From: Clostridia bacterium
GTDB lineage: Bacteria > Bacillota > Clostridia > Christensenellales > Borkfalkiaceae
NCBI GenBank assembly: GCA_017626305.1
Contig: JAGAIW010000153.1
Coordinates: 1 to 61,336 of the forward strand
Direction: 5' to 3'
Length of the DNA stretch: 61,336 nt
The notes beneath the pieces were generated by a model. That model was given only the letters and a program-made list of their open reading frames with translations. It ran no database searches and was not told the DNA's origin. The translations under genes and the position numbers were made by a program. Positions 16,013-24,804 of this stretch are shown here, in pieces. Position 1 is the first letter of the stretch. Every line of letters begins with the position of its first letter.

Positions 16013-17022
16013 AAAAAGCATGGAAAAAGTGTACGGCAGTTTTTGCCGCGGTAATGACGTTTGCGTTGAGCGCGGCTTGCGGGGAAACGAAAACGGACGT
16101 GACGGTGTATATGCCCGACGGCGCGCCGTCTATGGCGTTTGCCGCTATGATGAAGGACGATAAAGCGGACGACGGGGTTAGCTATAAGGTCGTTGACCCG
16201 AAACTCATCAAAAACGCGGTTACGTATAAGGAAGAAAGTGACAACGCCGATTTGTGCGTATTGCCCGTTACGGCGGCGGCAAAGCTGCTGGGCAGCGGTG
16301 AAAAGTATCAAATGCTGGGTACGGTTACGCACGGTAATCTCTATTTGATTGCCAAAGGCGATACGGCATATACGTCGGAAAATCTCAACGGGCTTATCGG
16401 GAAAACGGTAGGCGTTTTACAAATTGCCGAAGTGCCAGGGCTGACGCTCAAAAGTGTGCTTGCTAAGTTGGAACTTCCCTATCAAGAAGTGACTTCCGTA
16501 GAAAATGCGGCGGCGGACAAAATCAATCTCTTGCCCTTAACGGGCGCAGGGGACGTGGGCGCTTTGCCAGGCGTAGAAACCTATTTGCTTGGCGAGCCTG
16601 CCGTTACCGCAAAGGTAAAAGCCTTGCAGGGATATACCATAGCAGGGGATTTGCAGGCGCTTTACGGCGGCGAAAACGGGTATCCCCAAGCGGTGCTCGT
16701 GGCGAAAAAATCACTTTTAGAAAGCCGCAAGACTTGGGTGGAAGATTTTGTCGACGACGTCGCGGAGAGTGCGGCGTGGCTGGAAACGGCTACGGGCGCG
16801 GAAATCGTTTCGGCGGTAACGGCGCACTTGGCGGATAAAGATTATCAATCGACCTTAAAGCCTGCCATGTTACAGGCGGAAACCGTATCGCGTTGCGGCG
16901 TATACTTCACTTCGGCAAAAGCCTGTTTGGCGGAAGTAAACGCCTATTTGACGGGAATCGGCAACGTGGACGGCAAGACGACTCCGCCACAAGCGGCGTT
17001 CTACTGCACGTGGGATTTTTAA
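16009..17022 (+). CDS. ABC transporter substrate-binding lipoprotein (SsuA/ThiY-like)
   Basis: This protein of 337 residues has a lipoprotein signal peptide; the lipobox is LSAAC with Cys near residue 24. The fold pattern is that of the NMT1/SsuA/TauA/ThiY family, with mature strands starting DVTVYMPDG and a hinge near GKTVGVLQI. Such proteins deliver aliphatic sulfonates, taurine, HMP or related compounds. The ligand cannot be told here and no THI-box is seen. A permease and an ATPase follow after a 184-nt gap containing a dispersed repeat. Confidence 0.8.
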   Translation: MKKAWKKCTAVFAAVMTFALSAACGETKTDVTVYMPDGAPSMAFAAMMKDDKADDGVSYKVVDPKLIKNAVTYKEESDNADLCVLPVTAAAKLLGSGEKYQMLGTVTHGNLYLIAKGDTAYTSENLNGLIGKTVGVLQIAEVPGLTLKSVLAKLELPYQEVTSVENAAADKINLLPLTGAGDVGALPGVETYLLGEPAVTAKVKALQGYTIAGDLQALYGGENGYPQAVLVAKKSLLESRKTWVEDFVDDVAESAAWLETATGAEIVSAVTAHLADKDYQSTLKPAMLQAETVSRCGVYFTSAKACLAEVNAYLTGIGNVDGKTTPPQAAFYCTWDF

Positions 17023-17042
17023 GGAAACGGACTACCTAATTT

Positions 17043-17115
17043 GGGATTCTTCATTACGCTGACGCTCCATTCAGAATGACGTTGGGGCGAGTTGACGCTC
17101 CATTCAAAATGACGT
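17043..17115 (+). repeat. Dispersed repeat copy with a partial second copy
   Basis: GGGATTCTTCATTACGCTGA at 17043 continues to CATTCAGAATGACG ending at 17081. A partial copy (GACGCTCCATTCAAAATGACG) lies at 17094-17114. It is inserted within the ABC transporter operon, between the binding protein and the permease. Confidence 0.75.
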
Positions 17116-17206
17116 TTGGGGACTGAATGAAGAAAGGCGCGGCGCAAATGTGGTGAGCCGACGCTCCGTTTAACGGGAACGTTGATAGAGAAAAAGGAAG
17201 AAAAAA

Positions 17207-17974
17207 GTGAAAAAAAGGACTTGGAGAAACAACGTAATAACGGTAGCGGCGGCAATCGCCGTACTCCTTACGGTATGGGCAATCGCCTACGCCGTAGTGG
17301 GGAACGATTTACTGCTCCCGTCCTTTGCCGAGTGTATGCGCGCGGCAGGGGAGTTGCTCCTTTCGTCTGTTTTTTGGACGGCGTTTTTCGGTACGCTTTT
17401 GCGCGTGCTGATTGCCTTTTGCATTTCCTTTGTTTTTGCGACAATTTTTGCGGTGATTGCATACATGCTACCCACCTTTCGCGCATTTTTTGCACCGATT
17501 GTGGGGGCGATACGCGCTTTACCCGTGCTTGCCGTACTGCTTATCATACTCGTTTGGACAAGCGCAGGGACTGCCCCGACGGTGGTGGCGTTTTTGTCCT
17601 TGTTTCCTATGCTGTATACGGGGATTTCGGCGGCGCTCATGCGCGTGGATACCAAGTTAATTGAAATGAGTCGCGTATATAAAGTGCCTTTAAGAAAACA
17701 AATCACGACGCTGTATCTCCCGTCGGCTTTGCCTGCGGTGTGTTTAGAGTGCGGCGCGGCGTTTGCGTTTGGTTTAAAAGCGGTGGTTAGCGCGGAAGTG
17801 CTTGCCCGCGCGGCAAACGGTTTAGGGACAATGGCAAACGATATGCAAATTTACAGTCAAATTCCTGCGTTGTTTGCGTTGGTTATCGTCGTGTGTATCA
17901 CGGGGATTTTAGCGGAAAGCTTGGGCAGTATCGTAGGAAGATGGGCGGAGAGGAGAATGGATAATGCGGATTGA
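17207..17974 (+). CDS. ABC transporter permease (SsuC/TauC/ThiX-like)
   Basis: The GTG start follows AAAAAGGAAG by 6 nt. The 255 residues contain about six transmembrane helices and the cytoplasmic EAA-type loop (about 150-175, DTKLIEMSRVYKVPLRKQI) that contacts the ATPase. It ends with GTMANDMQIYSQIPALFALV, typical of this permease class. It overlaps the ATPase gene by 11 nt. Confidence 0.9.
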   Translation: MKKRTWRNNVITVAAAIAVLLTVWAIAYAVVGNDLLLPSFAECMRAAGELLLSSVFWTAFFGTLLRVLIAFCISFVFATIFAVIAYMLPTFRAFFAPIVGAIRALPVLAVLLIILVWTSAGTAPTVVAFLSLFPMLYTGISAALMRVDTKLIEMSRVYKVPLRKQITTLYLPSALPAVCLECGAAFAFGLKAVVSAEVLARAANGLGTMANDMQIYSQIPALFALVIVVCITGILAESLGSIVGRWAERRMDNAD

Positions 17975-18626
17975 CGTTTCCAAAACTTACGGAAAACAAA
18001 CGGTGTTTTCTCGTTTGCAATTAGCCTTTTCCGACGGGGAAATCGTTTGCATTTTAGGCGCGTCGGGCGTGGGGAAGACGACGCTTTTGCATATTTTGGC
18101 AAGGCAAATCCCGTTTGAAGGTACGTTGACCGACGTTCCCGACGGCGTGGGATATGCCTATCAAGAGCCGCGGCTTTTGCCCCACCTTTCGGCAAAAGAA
18201 AATCTTATCTACGTTGGCGCGGACGAAAACGCCGCAAACGAGCTTTTAATCAAAGTGGGGCTGGAAACGCAAAAGGATAAGCCTTCTTCCCAGCTTTCCG
18301 GGGGCGAACAGCAACGCGTTGCGCTTTGTCGGGCGTTTTGGGGAAAGAATAAGCTGTTGTTATTAGACGAGCCGTTTTCGTCGCTGGACGTAATCCGAAA
18401 GCAAGATTTATATCAAGCGTTTATCGCGCTTTGGCAGGAAAACAAGCCGACGACGGTGCTGGTAACGCACGATATTGAAGAATCGTGGGAGCTGGCGCAA
18501 CGGGTAATCGTACTCAAAAACGGAAAGGTGGCGCTGGATATGCGCTTGCCTGATACGGCTCTGCCCCGTAAAATTGACGACGGCGCGGACGTGAAAGCGC
18601 AAATTTTACGTGCTATGCGCGATTAA
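17964..18626 (+). CDS. ABC transporter ATP-binding protein (SsuB/TauB/ThiZ-like)
   Basis: The 220 residues hold the complete ATPase set: Walker A GASGVGKTT, Q-loop near YAYQEPRLLPH, signature LSGGEQQRVALCRAF, Walker B LLLLDEPFSSLD and switch LVTHD. It is shorter than average and lacks a C-terminal regulatory domain. It powers the permease encoded just upstream, and the unit ends at the terminator at 18625-18657. Confidence 0.93.
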   Translation: MRIDVSKTYGKQTVFSRLQLAFSDGEIVCILGASGVGKTTLLHILARQIPFEGTLTDVPDGVGYAYQEPRLLPHLSAKENLIYVGADENAANELLIKVGLETQKDKPSSQLSGGEQQRVALCRAFWGKNKLLLLDEPFSSLDVIRKQDLYQAFIALWQENKPTTVLVTHDIEESWELAQRVIVLKNGKVALDMRLPDTALPRKIDDGADVKAQILRAMRD

Positions 18627-18657
18627 AAGAGCTTTAAAAAAGAAGGCTCTTTTTTTG
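18625..18657 (+). terminator. Terminator of the ABC importer operon
   Basis: AAAAGAGC (18625-18632) pairs with GCTCTTTT (18646-18653), followed by further T residues. Confidence 0.9.
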
Positions 18658-18666
18658 TTTAATCGC

Positions 18667-18695
18667 TTGCTTTTTATCGATTGTTTTGCTATACT
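18667..18695 (+). promoter_or_regulatory. Leaderless promoter of rex
   Basis: TTGCTT (18667-18672) and TATACT (18690-18695) are 17 nt apart, and the ATG starts at 18702, only 6 nt after the -10. The predicted transcript begins at the start codon. Confidence 0.8.
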
Positions 18696-18701
18696 AAACG
18701 T

Positions 18702-19361
18702 ATGAAGAATAAATTTAGCGAAAAAACGGAGAAAGGAATTTCCAAGGCAACGCTTGCGCGGATGCCGTTATATTTGCACTATTTACAGGAAGAAAGCGCG
18801 AAAGGCGCGCAGTATATTTCATCTAGCGTGATTGCGCAAAGTATTAACGTTTCGTCGGTGCTCGTGCGGAAGGATTTGGCTTTGGTTGCGTCCGAAGCGG
18901 GACGGCCGCGTCTGGGTTTTGCCATCAGTCGTTTGATGGTGGATATTGAAAAATTTCTTGGCTATGATAATCTTTCCGACGCGATTATCGTCGGCGCAGG
19001 CGGTTTGGGTAGAGCGTTTTTGGGCTATGAAGGGTTTAAAAATAACGGGCTCAACGTCTTGGCGGCGTTTGACGTTGCGCCGTCTTTGGTGGGGACGAGC
19101 GTGGCGGGAAAAACCATTTATCCCATGACGGAGCTTGCGGCGTTTGTCAAACGGCATAACGTTAAAATCGGGATTATTACCGTGCCTAAGCAGGCGGCGC
19201 AGGAAGTGCTCAACGCTATGGTAGACGCGGGGATTAAGGCGGTGTGGAATTTTGCGCCTGCGCCCTTGCGCGTACCCAAAGGCATTGTGTTAAAGACGGA
19301 AGATTTGGCGGCGTCTTTGGCGATTTTGGCAGGACAGTTATATCAATTAGAGCAGGAATAA
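18702..19361 (+). CDS. rex: Redox-sensing transcriptional repressor Rex
   Basis: This 219-residue repressor has an N-terminal winged helix (about 10-75, with the recognition segment SSVLVRKDLALV) and a Rossmann domain whose NADH loop is VGAGGLGRAFL (about 95-105). The domain-swapping C-terminal helix LAASLAILAGQLYQLEQE is intact. Rex binds operators at low NADH/NAD+ and controls fermentation and glycolysis genes in Firmicutes. The internal ATG at 18702 was chosen over an upstream one because the upstream Met lies inside the promoter spacer. A Rex-like palindrome is found at the pgk promoter (32687-32703). Confidence 0.95.
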   Translation: MKNKFSEKTEKGISKATLARMPLYLHYLQEESAKGAQYISSSVIAQSINVSSVLVRKDLALVASEAGRPRLGFAISRLMVDIEKFLGYDNLSDAIIVGAGGLGRAFLGYEGFKNNGLNVLAAFDVAPSLVGTSVAGKTIYPMTELAAFVKRHNVKIGIITVPKQAAQEVLNAMVDAGIKAVWNFAPAPLRVPKGIVLKTEDLAASLAILAGQLYQLEQE

Positions 19362-19394
19362 CGATAAGAATATAAAAGTAAACGAAGCGGTTAG

Positions 19395-19432
19395 TCATTC
19401 AACCAACGGTTGAGTGAAATAAACGCTTTTTT
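19395..19432 (+). terminator. Terminator after rex
   Basis: TCATTCAACC (19395-19404) pairs with GGTTGAGTGA (19408-19417) around AAC, with one wobble. A T-run comes about 8 nt later. Confidence 0.6.
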
Positions 19433-19434
19433 AC

Positions 19435-19463
19435 TTGCCGTAAAGGGAAAAGAGATATACAAT
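19435..19463 (+). promoter_or_regulatory. Promoter of the 19515 lipoprotein gene
   Basis: TTGCCG (19435-19440) and TACAAT (19458-19463) are 17 nt apart. Confidence 0.65.
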
Positions 19464-19514
19464 ATAGATAATCTGTATGCAGATGCAATCAAAAGCTTTT
19501 ATGGAGGTAATATT

Positions 19515-21155
19515 ATGAAAAAAAGATGGTGGCTTGCAAGCGCACTTGCCGTGATGATGACGTGCTCGATAGGACTTGCGGCATGCGGCGGCGGAGAAAC
19601 GTCAAGCGCAAACGGCAGTAACGGCAGTTCGGTGGAAGACAGCAGCGTGGAAACGCCAAAAAAACCGACGGCAGCGGAAGTTGTGGCGGCGAGAAAAAAA
19701 GCGAAAGAAGTTACGCTGCAAGGGTATGATTTCAGCTTGGATTTGTCGGCGGATTTGCAAATTCTAGGCTTGGGCGGCGGCGTGAACGGCAGATACGACG
19801 GGCAATACCGTGAAAACACGGAAACGGGCGAAATGCAATTCAAACGCGTAACGAGCGGCGCGCTGCTCAACGATTCTACGGCGTACGTCATGCAGGACGG
19901 CGTACAAAAAATTAAAATCACCATGGACGACGGAAAGGTGAAAAAAGCGTCCGTGGTAACGGACGACGACGGGGCAACCTTTATTCATAAGCCGTTTGTC
20001 GCGCTTATCGATTCGCTTACCGCTACGGAAATCTCCGACGTCGTAGAGCTGGAAGGCGGCGAATACGAATATCAATCGCAACTTGTTTTTTCGGCAAATA
20101 ACCCCGTTTTGGACAAAGTTTTAGGCGTCGTTGGAAAGCTTGGCACGACCATTTCCGTTAAGGGCGCGGAAATCGACAATCCCGTTAACGGTTTAAAATT
20201 ACAATATAATATTGACGACGACGGCGCGCTGAGCGATTTTGCGTTGGCAATTAACGTCGTCGTGCCCATTAAGATGGCGACGGCTACCATTTGTTTGTCC
20301 TACGAACAAAAAGCGGCGAGCTCGGCGGTAGAAGTGCCTTCGTCGGCAGGTATATTATATAAACAAGCGGATATGCAAACGGACGTTGCGGTTATCAATA
20401 ACGCTTTGACGGAGCTGAAAAACGACGACGATTATTCGTTGGATCTCGTTGCGGAAAATGAATTTGACCCCGGTTGGAATAAGCTGGCTACCGTGGATAA
20501 ATATACGGCGCGTTTGTACAAAAATACGACGGAAGAAGGGGTATGGTTCAACCATTCGTACGAATACAAAGCACATCATGAAGAAGACGGCGCGGAAACG
20601 TATAAATATACCATAGGGAATATTCAAGACGGCAGCGTACATATCGTTTCGAGAAAGGGCGGGAACGTAGTCACGGCGGCGGAAGGAATTACGCTGGATA
20701 CGCAATTCACCTACCTTACCGAAGCGGTTATGCAATCGGCAAGCAACCTTGAATGTATGCGGAAAGAAACGAAAAACGGTAGTACGTTCTATCATTTGTA
20801 TCTCAACGCTACGGCGGCTGCGTCTACGCAGGATATTATACTCGATTTGATCAATTCCAACGACGCGCAAGGAGTGGTGGACGTAAACAACTACTTCGAC
20901 GCAGAAAACTATACCGTAAAAGAAGCGGAAATCGTCGTGGAAATGAAAAACGGAAAAATAGTCGATATTTCTTGTTTGACCGAGCTGCAATACACGCCGA
21001 CGGACGGAGAACACGTGGAGTACGTCGTCACCTTGACGAATAAAATTCAATTAAAAGTAAACGAAAATTTAGAAAAAGCGTCTAAATACGAAGCGCCGTC
21101 GAAAGCGGCGGGCGCTATCCTTGGTTTGGAAGCGTTTACGAAGTATATTTTATAA
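19515..21155 (+). CDS. Large lipoprotein of unknown function
   Basis: The ATG at 19515 follows ATGGAGG by 8 nt and opens a lipoprotein signal (MKKRWWLASALAVMMTCSIG, lipobox LAAC, Cys near residue 24). A Gly/Ser/Asn-rich spacer follows, then two similar-looking beta-rich halves (about 55-290 and 295-540), each with long strands and polar turns. The halves may be an internal duplication; both contain VVEL/VVEM-type strands and a Leu-Gln-Tyr strand. It is anchored on the outer face of the membrane. No catalytic motif is visible. It stands alone between rex and tilS. Confidence 0.7.
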   Translation: MKKRWWLASALAVMMTCSIGLAACGGGETSSANGSNGSSVEDSSVETPKKPTAAEVVAARKKAKEVTLQGYDFSLDLSADLQILGLGGGVNGRYDGQYRENTETGEMQFKRVTSGALLNDSTAYVMQDGVQKIKITMDDGKVKKASVVTDDDGATFIHKPFVALIDSLTATEISDVVELEGGEYEYQSQLVFSANNPVLDKVLGVVGKLGTTISVKGAEIDNPVNGLKLQYNIDDDGALSDFALAINVVVPIKMATATICLSYEQKAASSAVEVPSSAGILYKQADMQTDVAVINNALTELKNDDDYSLDLVAENEFDPGWNKLATVDKYTARLYKNTTEEGVWFNHSYEYKAHHEEDGAETYKYTIGNIQDGSVHIVSRKGGNVVTAAEGITLDTQFTYLTEAVMQSASNLECMRKETKNGSTFYHLYLNATAAASTQDIILDLINSNDAQGVVDVNNYFDAENYTVKEAEIVVEMKNGKIVDISCLTELQYTPTDGEHVEYVVTLTNKIQLKVNENLEKASKYEAPSKAAGAILGLEAFTKYIL

Positions 21156-21240
21156 CCGTTGACGAAAGCAACAAAGCGCAGGGGAACAAAACACCCGTGC
21201 GCTTTTCTCTTTGGAATTTTGCTTTCGGCGCTGAAAAAGC

Positions 21241-21269
21241 TTGCAAGTTTTTCGTCCGTGTGCTATACT
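21241..21269 (+). promoter_or_regulatory. Leaderless promoter of tilS
   Basis: TTGCAA (21241-21246) and TATACT (21264-21269) are 17 nt apart; tandem ATG codons begin at 21276, 6 nt after the -10. Confidence 0.8.
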
Positions 21270-21275
21270 GAAATT

Positions 21276-22592
21276 ATGATGAACTTGCGTACATTCCAAA
21301 ACAAAACGATATGCGTGGCAATCAGCGGCGGAGCGGACTCCGTCGCGCTTACCCATTATCTCAAAACGCAGTCGAAGGAATACGGTTTTTCTCTGCGCGC
21401 ACTCCATTGTCAACACGGTATTCGCGGGGAAGAAAGTTTGGAAGATATGCGTTTTGTGGCTGCGCTTTGTAAGGAATGGGATATTTCGCTCACCGTTGTG
21501 GAAGGGGATTGTCTTGCGCTTGCCAAACAAAACGGTCAAAGCGTAGAAACGGCGGCAAGGGAGTTCCGTCGCGCGGCGTATGCGCGTATGATTGATGAGA
21601 AAAAAGCGGATTTTATCGCTACGGCACACCATTTATCCGATCAAGCGGAAACGGTTTTGTTTCGTCTTGCGCGCGGCAGCGCACTTTCGGGAGTCGCCGG
21701 CATGCGCGAACAGGACGGATATATCCTGCGCCCGTTTTTGACGAAAACGAAAGAAGACATTTATGCATATTGTCAAACATACGGACTTGCTTATCGGGTA
21801 GATAAGACGAATTTATCCACCGAATATACACGCAATCAGCTCCGTTTGGAAGTGTTGCCTGCTTTGGAAAACGCCGTTTGTGGGGCGCAGGAGAACTTGG
21901 CGCGCTTTGCGGCAATCGCCGCCGAAGATGACGAGTATTTATACGCGTTAAGCGAAAAGCTCCTTACGGTAGGGGATAGGGAAATGCGCGTAGCGTTTGC
22001 AAAAGAAAAACCGTTATTTCGCCGCGCGTGCTTGTTGGCACTCAAACGCTTGGGGCTTACGAAAGATTATACCTTTGCGCATTTGGAAAGCTTATATGCG
22101 CTACAATACGCTCAAAGGGGAGCGCGGTGCGACCTGCCGTGCGGGGTTACGGCAAGCAAGGAAACGGACGGTTTGCGCATTTTCTACGCGTGCGATACGC
22201 CCGTGTTTCCCCCTGCACCTACAACCAGCGCACCCTTTTCAGAAGGGGAATTTGACGGGGGTATGTATAAGGTGAGCGTTTCTAAAACGCCCCCGACTAC
22301 GGGAAATGCCTTGCGTATTGACGGGGATAGTATTCCCCAAAACGCCGTCTTCCGTTTTCGGCAGGACGGCGACGAAATACAAGCGTTTGGCGGCGGCACG
22401 AAAACCTTGAAGAAGTTTTTTAACGAGAAAAAAACGGACGTAAGACAGCGCGCGTATTTGCCGCTGATTGCGGCGGATAAGGAAGTATACGTCGTTTGCG
22501 GCGTGGATATTTCCCGAAAATGTATGGTTACAAAAAACACGAAAACCGTGTACTATATTACGATAGAAAAAGCGAAAAACGCAACCGATTAG
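21276..22592 (+). CDS. tilS: tRNA(Ile)-lysidine synthase
   Basis: This 438-residue protein is an ATP pyrophosphatase-type enzyme that modifies C34 of the tRNA-Ile(CAU) precursor to lysidine, so that AUA is read as Ile. The PP-loop is SGGADSVAL (about residue 15), followed by HCQHGIRGEES and the ATAHHLSDQAETVLFRLARGS helix. The C-terminal TilS_C domain (about 360-430) is present. The start was placed at 21276 because the core promoter occupies the sequence upstream. The last codons and the stop lie inside a perfect terminator stem shared with the opposite gene. Confidence 0.94.
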   Translation: MMNLRTFQNKTICVAISGGADSVALTHYLKTQSKEYGFSLRALHCQHGIRGEESLEDMRFVAALCKEWDISLTVVEGDCLALAKQNGQSVETAAREFRRAAYARMIDEKKADFIATAHHLSDQAETVLFRLARGSALSGVAGMREQDGYILRPFLTKTKEDIYAYCQTYGLAYRVDKTNLSTEYTRNQLRLEVLPALENAVCGAQENLARFAAIAAEDDEYLYALSEKLLTVGDREMRVAFAKEKPLFRRACLLALKRLGLTKDYTFAHLESLYALQYAQRGARCDLPCGVTASKETDGLRIFYACDTPVFPPAPTTSAPFSEGEFDGGMYKVSVSKTPPTTGNALRIDGDSIPQNAVFRFRQDGDEIQAFGGGTKTLKKFFNEKKTDVRQRAYLPLIAADKEVYVVCGVDISRKCMVTKNTKTVYYITIEKAKNATD

Positions 22593-22606
22593 TCGGTTGC
22601 GTTTTT
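22575..22606. terminator. Bidirectional terminator containing two stop codons
   Basis: AAAAACGCAACCGA (22575-22588) pairs perfectly with TCGGTTGCGTTTTT (22593-22606) around TTAG. The TAG of tilS (22590-22592) and the TAA of the deacetylase (22591-22589, minus) both lie in or at the loop. Confidence 0.93.
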
Positions 22607-23434
22607 GCGTAAGCGGATATATTCCGCGCCGTTTTTCATGCTTACGCCGTGCGCTTTTGCCATAGCGGAAAGGGTTACCGCTTGATAACCGTTTTCGTAT
22701 AACTTGGGCAGTAACGTTTTTACGGCGTCTACCGTGTTTTGCTTGCTGTCGTGTAGTAAAACAATCGCGCCGTCGAATGTATTTTGCAAAACTTCCAGCT
22801 GTATTTCTTCGGGGCTTTTGCCTGTCCAGTCCAGCGTGTCAATCGTCCAGTTGACGATAGGCACGGGTAAAAGCGCTTTCCATTCCCGTTCAAGCTTGCC
22901 AAACGGCGGGCGGAACAAGTGTCGTTCTTTTCCGTCAATTGCTTGTAGCAGCGCGTCGGTGTCGCTTATCTCACGCCATTTTTCTTGGACGGATAGAGTG
23001 GTTAGGTCGGTATGAGAAAAGGCGTGATTGCCCAGCTCCCAGCCCATAGCGCAGGCGGCGGAAAGGGTGTGTTTGTTTTCGTTATGAATAAGCCTTCCGT
23101 TGCAAAATACCGTCGCCGTTGCTGGGAAATTTGGGCGTGTTTGATTAAAATTTGCGAATACGGCAAGCAGATTTTCAAGCATGGACTGCGGCGCGTCGTC
23201 AAAGGTGAGCGCAACTAATTTGCGCGTTTTATCGACTGTGGAAATATTTACGTTGGAAACGTCCCATACGTTTTGCTCGGGTATGGGCGCGCTTTGCGGT
23301 GGTAGTTCGGCGGGGAAGATAATCGTTTTATTCCTATCCAAAGGCAAACGGCTTTCTTGGTTGGAAGAGCAAGCGGAGAGAAAAAACGAACAAAGAAGAA
23401 GACCGATAAAAGCTTTTTTACGAACAGTATTCAT
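22589..23434 (-). CDS. Polysaccharide deacetylase (NodB-type) lipoprotein
   Basis: The start at 23434 gives a lipoprotein signal (MNTVRKKAFIGLLLCSFFLS, lipobox LSAC). The mature 260 residues carry the carbohydrate esterase family 4 motifs: ALTFDDAP with the catalytic/metal Asp pair (motif 1), GNHAFSHTDLT (motif 2, metal His residues), RPPFGKL (motif 3), a WTIDTLDW strand (motif 4) and IVLLHDS (motif 5). Family members deacetylate peptidoglycan or other N-acetyl glycans at the cell surface. Motif 1 has FDDAP where FDDGP is usual. It converges on tilS with a shared terminator. Confidence 0.88.
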   Translation of the reverse strand: MNTVRKKAFIGLLLCSFFLSACSSNQESRLPLDRNKTIIFPAELPPQSAPIPEQNVWDVSNVNISTVDKTRKLVALTFDDAPQSMLENLLAVFANFNQTRPNFPATATVFCNGRLIHNENKHTLSAACAMGWELGNHAFSHTDLTTLSVQEKWREISDTDALLQAIDGKERHLFRPPFGKLEREWKALLPVPIVNWTIDTLDWTGKSPEEIQLEVLQNTFDGAIVLLHDSKQNTVDAVKTLLPKLYENGYQAVTLSAMAKAHGVSMKNGAEYIRLRKNATD

Positions 23435-23520
23435 ATAGTTACCATGGGCAAATTTTCGCTTTTTTATGATTTTTGGGCTATTTTTAGCAAAAGAATGGCG
23501 TAAAAGAAGGAAAAAGGGGG

Positions 23521-23549
23521 TTGACAATTACGCGCGGTTATGGTATACT
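23521..23549 (+). promoter_or_regulatory. Promoter of the sugar kinase gene
   Basis: TTGACA (23521-23526) and TATACT (23544-23549) are 17 nt apart, a near-consensus promoter about 110 nt before the chosen start. Confidence 0.85.
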
Positions 23550-23661
23550 AATATGGTAAGCTGTAAAAATTCCACGGTAGACGGTTGTCGAAAAGATAAG
23601 TCGTTTGCATACTATGGAATATCCGTTTTCAAAAACGGAAAAAAACACATTGGGGAATGGA

Positions 23662-24774
23662 ATGAATAGAGAAGAACAGCAGATCATCTCGGTATGTCAG
23701 CGTTTTGCTATCGCGGGGGAATATTCCCGTTATGAAGTAATCAATAGCGGACATATCAACACAACGTATCGCGTATATTTCATACGCCATGGGGAAGAAA
23801 AGGATTATATTTTACAAAAGGTAAACACCTACGTCTTCACGAAACCCGTGGACGTAATGGAAAACATTTCGGCGGTAACCGAATTCATTCGCGCCAAAAT
23901 CAAGGCAACGGGTGTAACGGCAAAACGCAGCGTACTGCACTATGCGAAAACCGACCATGACGAGTATTATACCACTATGCCCGACGGCGGTTTTTGGAGA
24001 TGCTGTCGATACATTAACGGCTCGGTGTCCTTTACGCAAACGGACGATTTGAAGATTATCGAAGAATCGGGTAAGGCGTTTGGAGAGTTCCAAAATTATT
24101 TAATCGATTTTCCCGTAGACAAATTGCATATCGTTATTCCGCATTTCCATAATACCGTTATGCGTTTTGACGCCTTGGAACAGGCGGCAAAGGACGATTT
24201 GGCGGGCAGAGCAAAAGAAGTGGAAGACGTTTTGCAAGGATATCGTGAAATACGCGAGCTTGCGACCAAGCCGTACCGTATGCAACGGGAAGGCATACTG
24301 CCCTTGCGCGTTACGCACAACGATACCAAAACGAGCAACGTCCTTTTTGACGCGGAAACGTATGAAAAGCTTGCGGTTATTGATTTGGATACCGTTATGC
24401 CCGGGCTTGTGGCGTTTGACTTTGGTGACGCCATTCGCGTGGCGGGCTCTACCGTAGACGAAGACGAAAAAGACCTTTCCAAGGTCGCGTTGGATTTGGA
24501 AAAGTACGAAGCGTTCACGCGCGGATTTGTCGGCATGGTCAAGGATACGATTACGGACGAAGAAAAACGCTCGTTGGCGCTTGGCGCAATCGCCATGACG
24601 GCGGAATGTGGCGCGCGGTTTTTAACCGACTATTTAAACGGGGATAAATACTTCCGTATTCATTATCCCGATCAAAACTTGGCGCGGGCAAAGTGCCATT
24701 TAACGTTGACCCTTGATATGATTGCCAAGCTGGCTCAAATGCAAGAGATTGTGGAAAAATACTGTAAAGCATAA
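23662..24774 (+). CDS. Aminoglycoside-phosphotransferase-fold kinase, probably N-acetylhexosamine 1-kinase (NahK-like)
   Basis: The 370 residues contain the APH/choline kinase fold. There is an N-terminal lobe with SGHINTTYRV (nucleotide loop), the catalytic loop THNDTKTSNVLFD and the metal loop IDLDTVMPGLVAFDFGDAIR. The long DLDTVMPG...FGD stretch is characteristic of NahK, which makes GlcNAc/GalNAc-1-phosphate in host-glycan salvage. The start at 23662 follows TTGGGGAATG; an upstream in-frame ATG at 23605 has no RBS. It ends at a strong terminator. Substrate is inferred from family resemblance. Confidence 0.75.
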   Translation: MNREEQQIISVCQRFAIAGEYSRYEVINSGHINTTYRVYFIRHGEEKDYILQKVNTYVFTKPVDVMENISAVTEFIRAKIKATGVTAKRSVLHYAKTDHDEYYTTMPDGGFWRCCRYINGSVSFTQTDDLKIIEESGKAFGEFQNYLIDFPVDKLHIVIPHFHNTVMRFDALEQAAKDDLAGRAKEVEDVLQGYREIRELATKPYRMQREGILPLRVTHNDTKTSNVLFDAETYEKLAVIDLDTVMPGLVAFDFGDAIRVAGSTVDEDEKDLSKVALDLEKYEAFTRGFVGMVKDTITDEEKRSLALGAIAMTAECGARFLTDYLNGDKYFRIHYPDQNLARAKCHLTLTLDMIAKLAQMQEIVEKYCKA

Positions 24775-24776
24775 GG

Positions 24777-24804
24777 AAACGGAGCAGCCGTAGCTGCTCC
24801 GTTT
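24777..24804. terminator. Terminator of the kinase gene, shared with the small membrane ORF
   Basis: AAACGGAGCAGC (24777-24788) pairs with GCTGCTCCGTTT (24793-24804), followed by T residues. On the minus strand the same stem follows the 29-codon ORF that ends at 24804. Confidence 0.9.
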
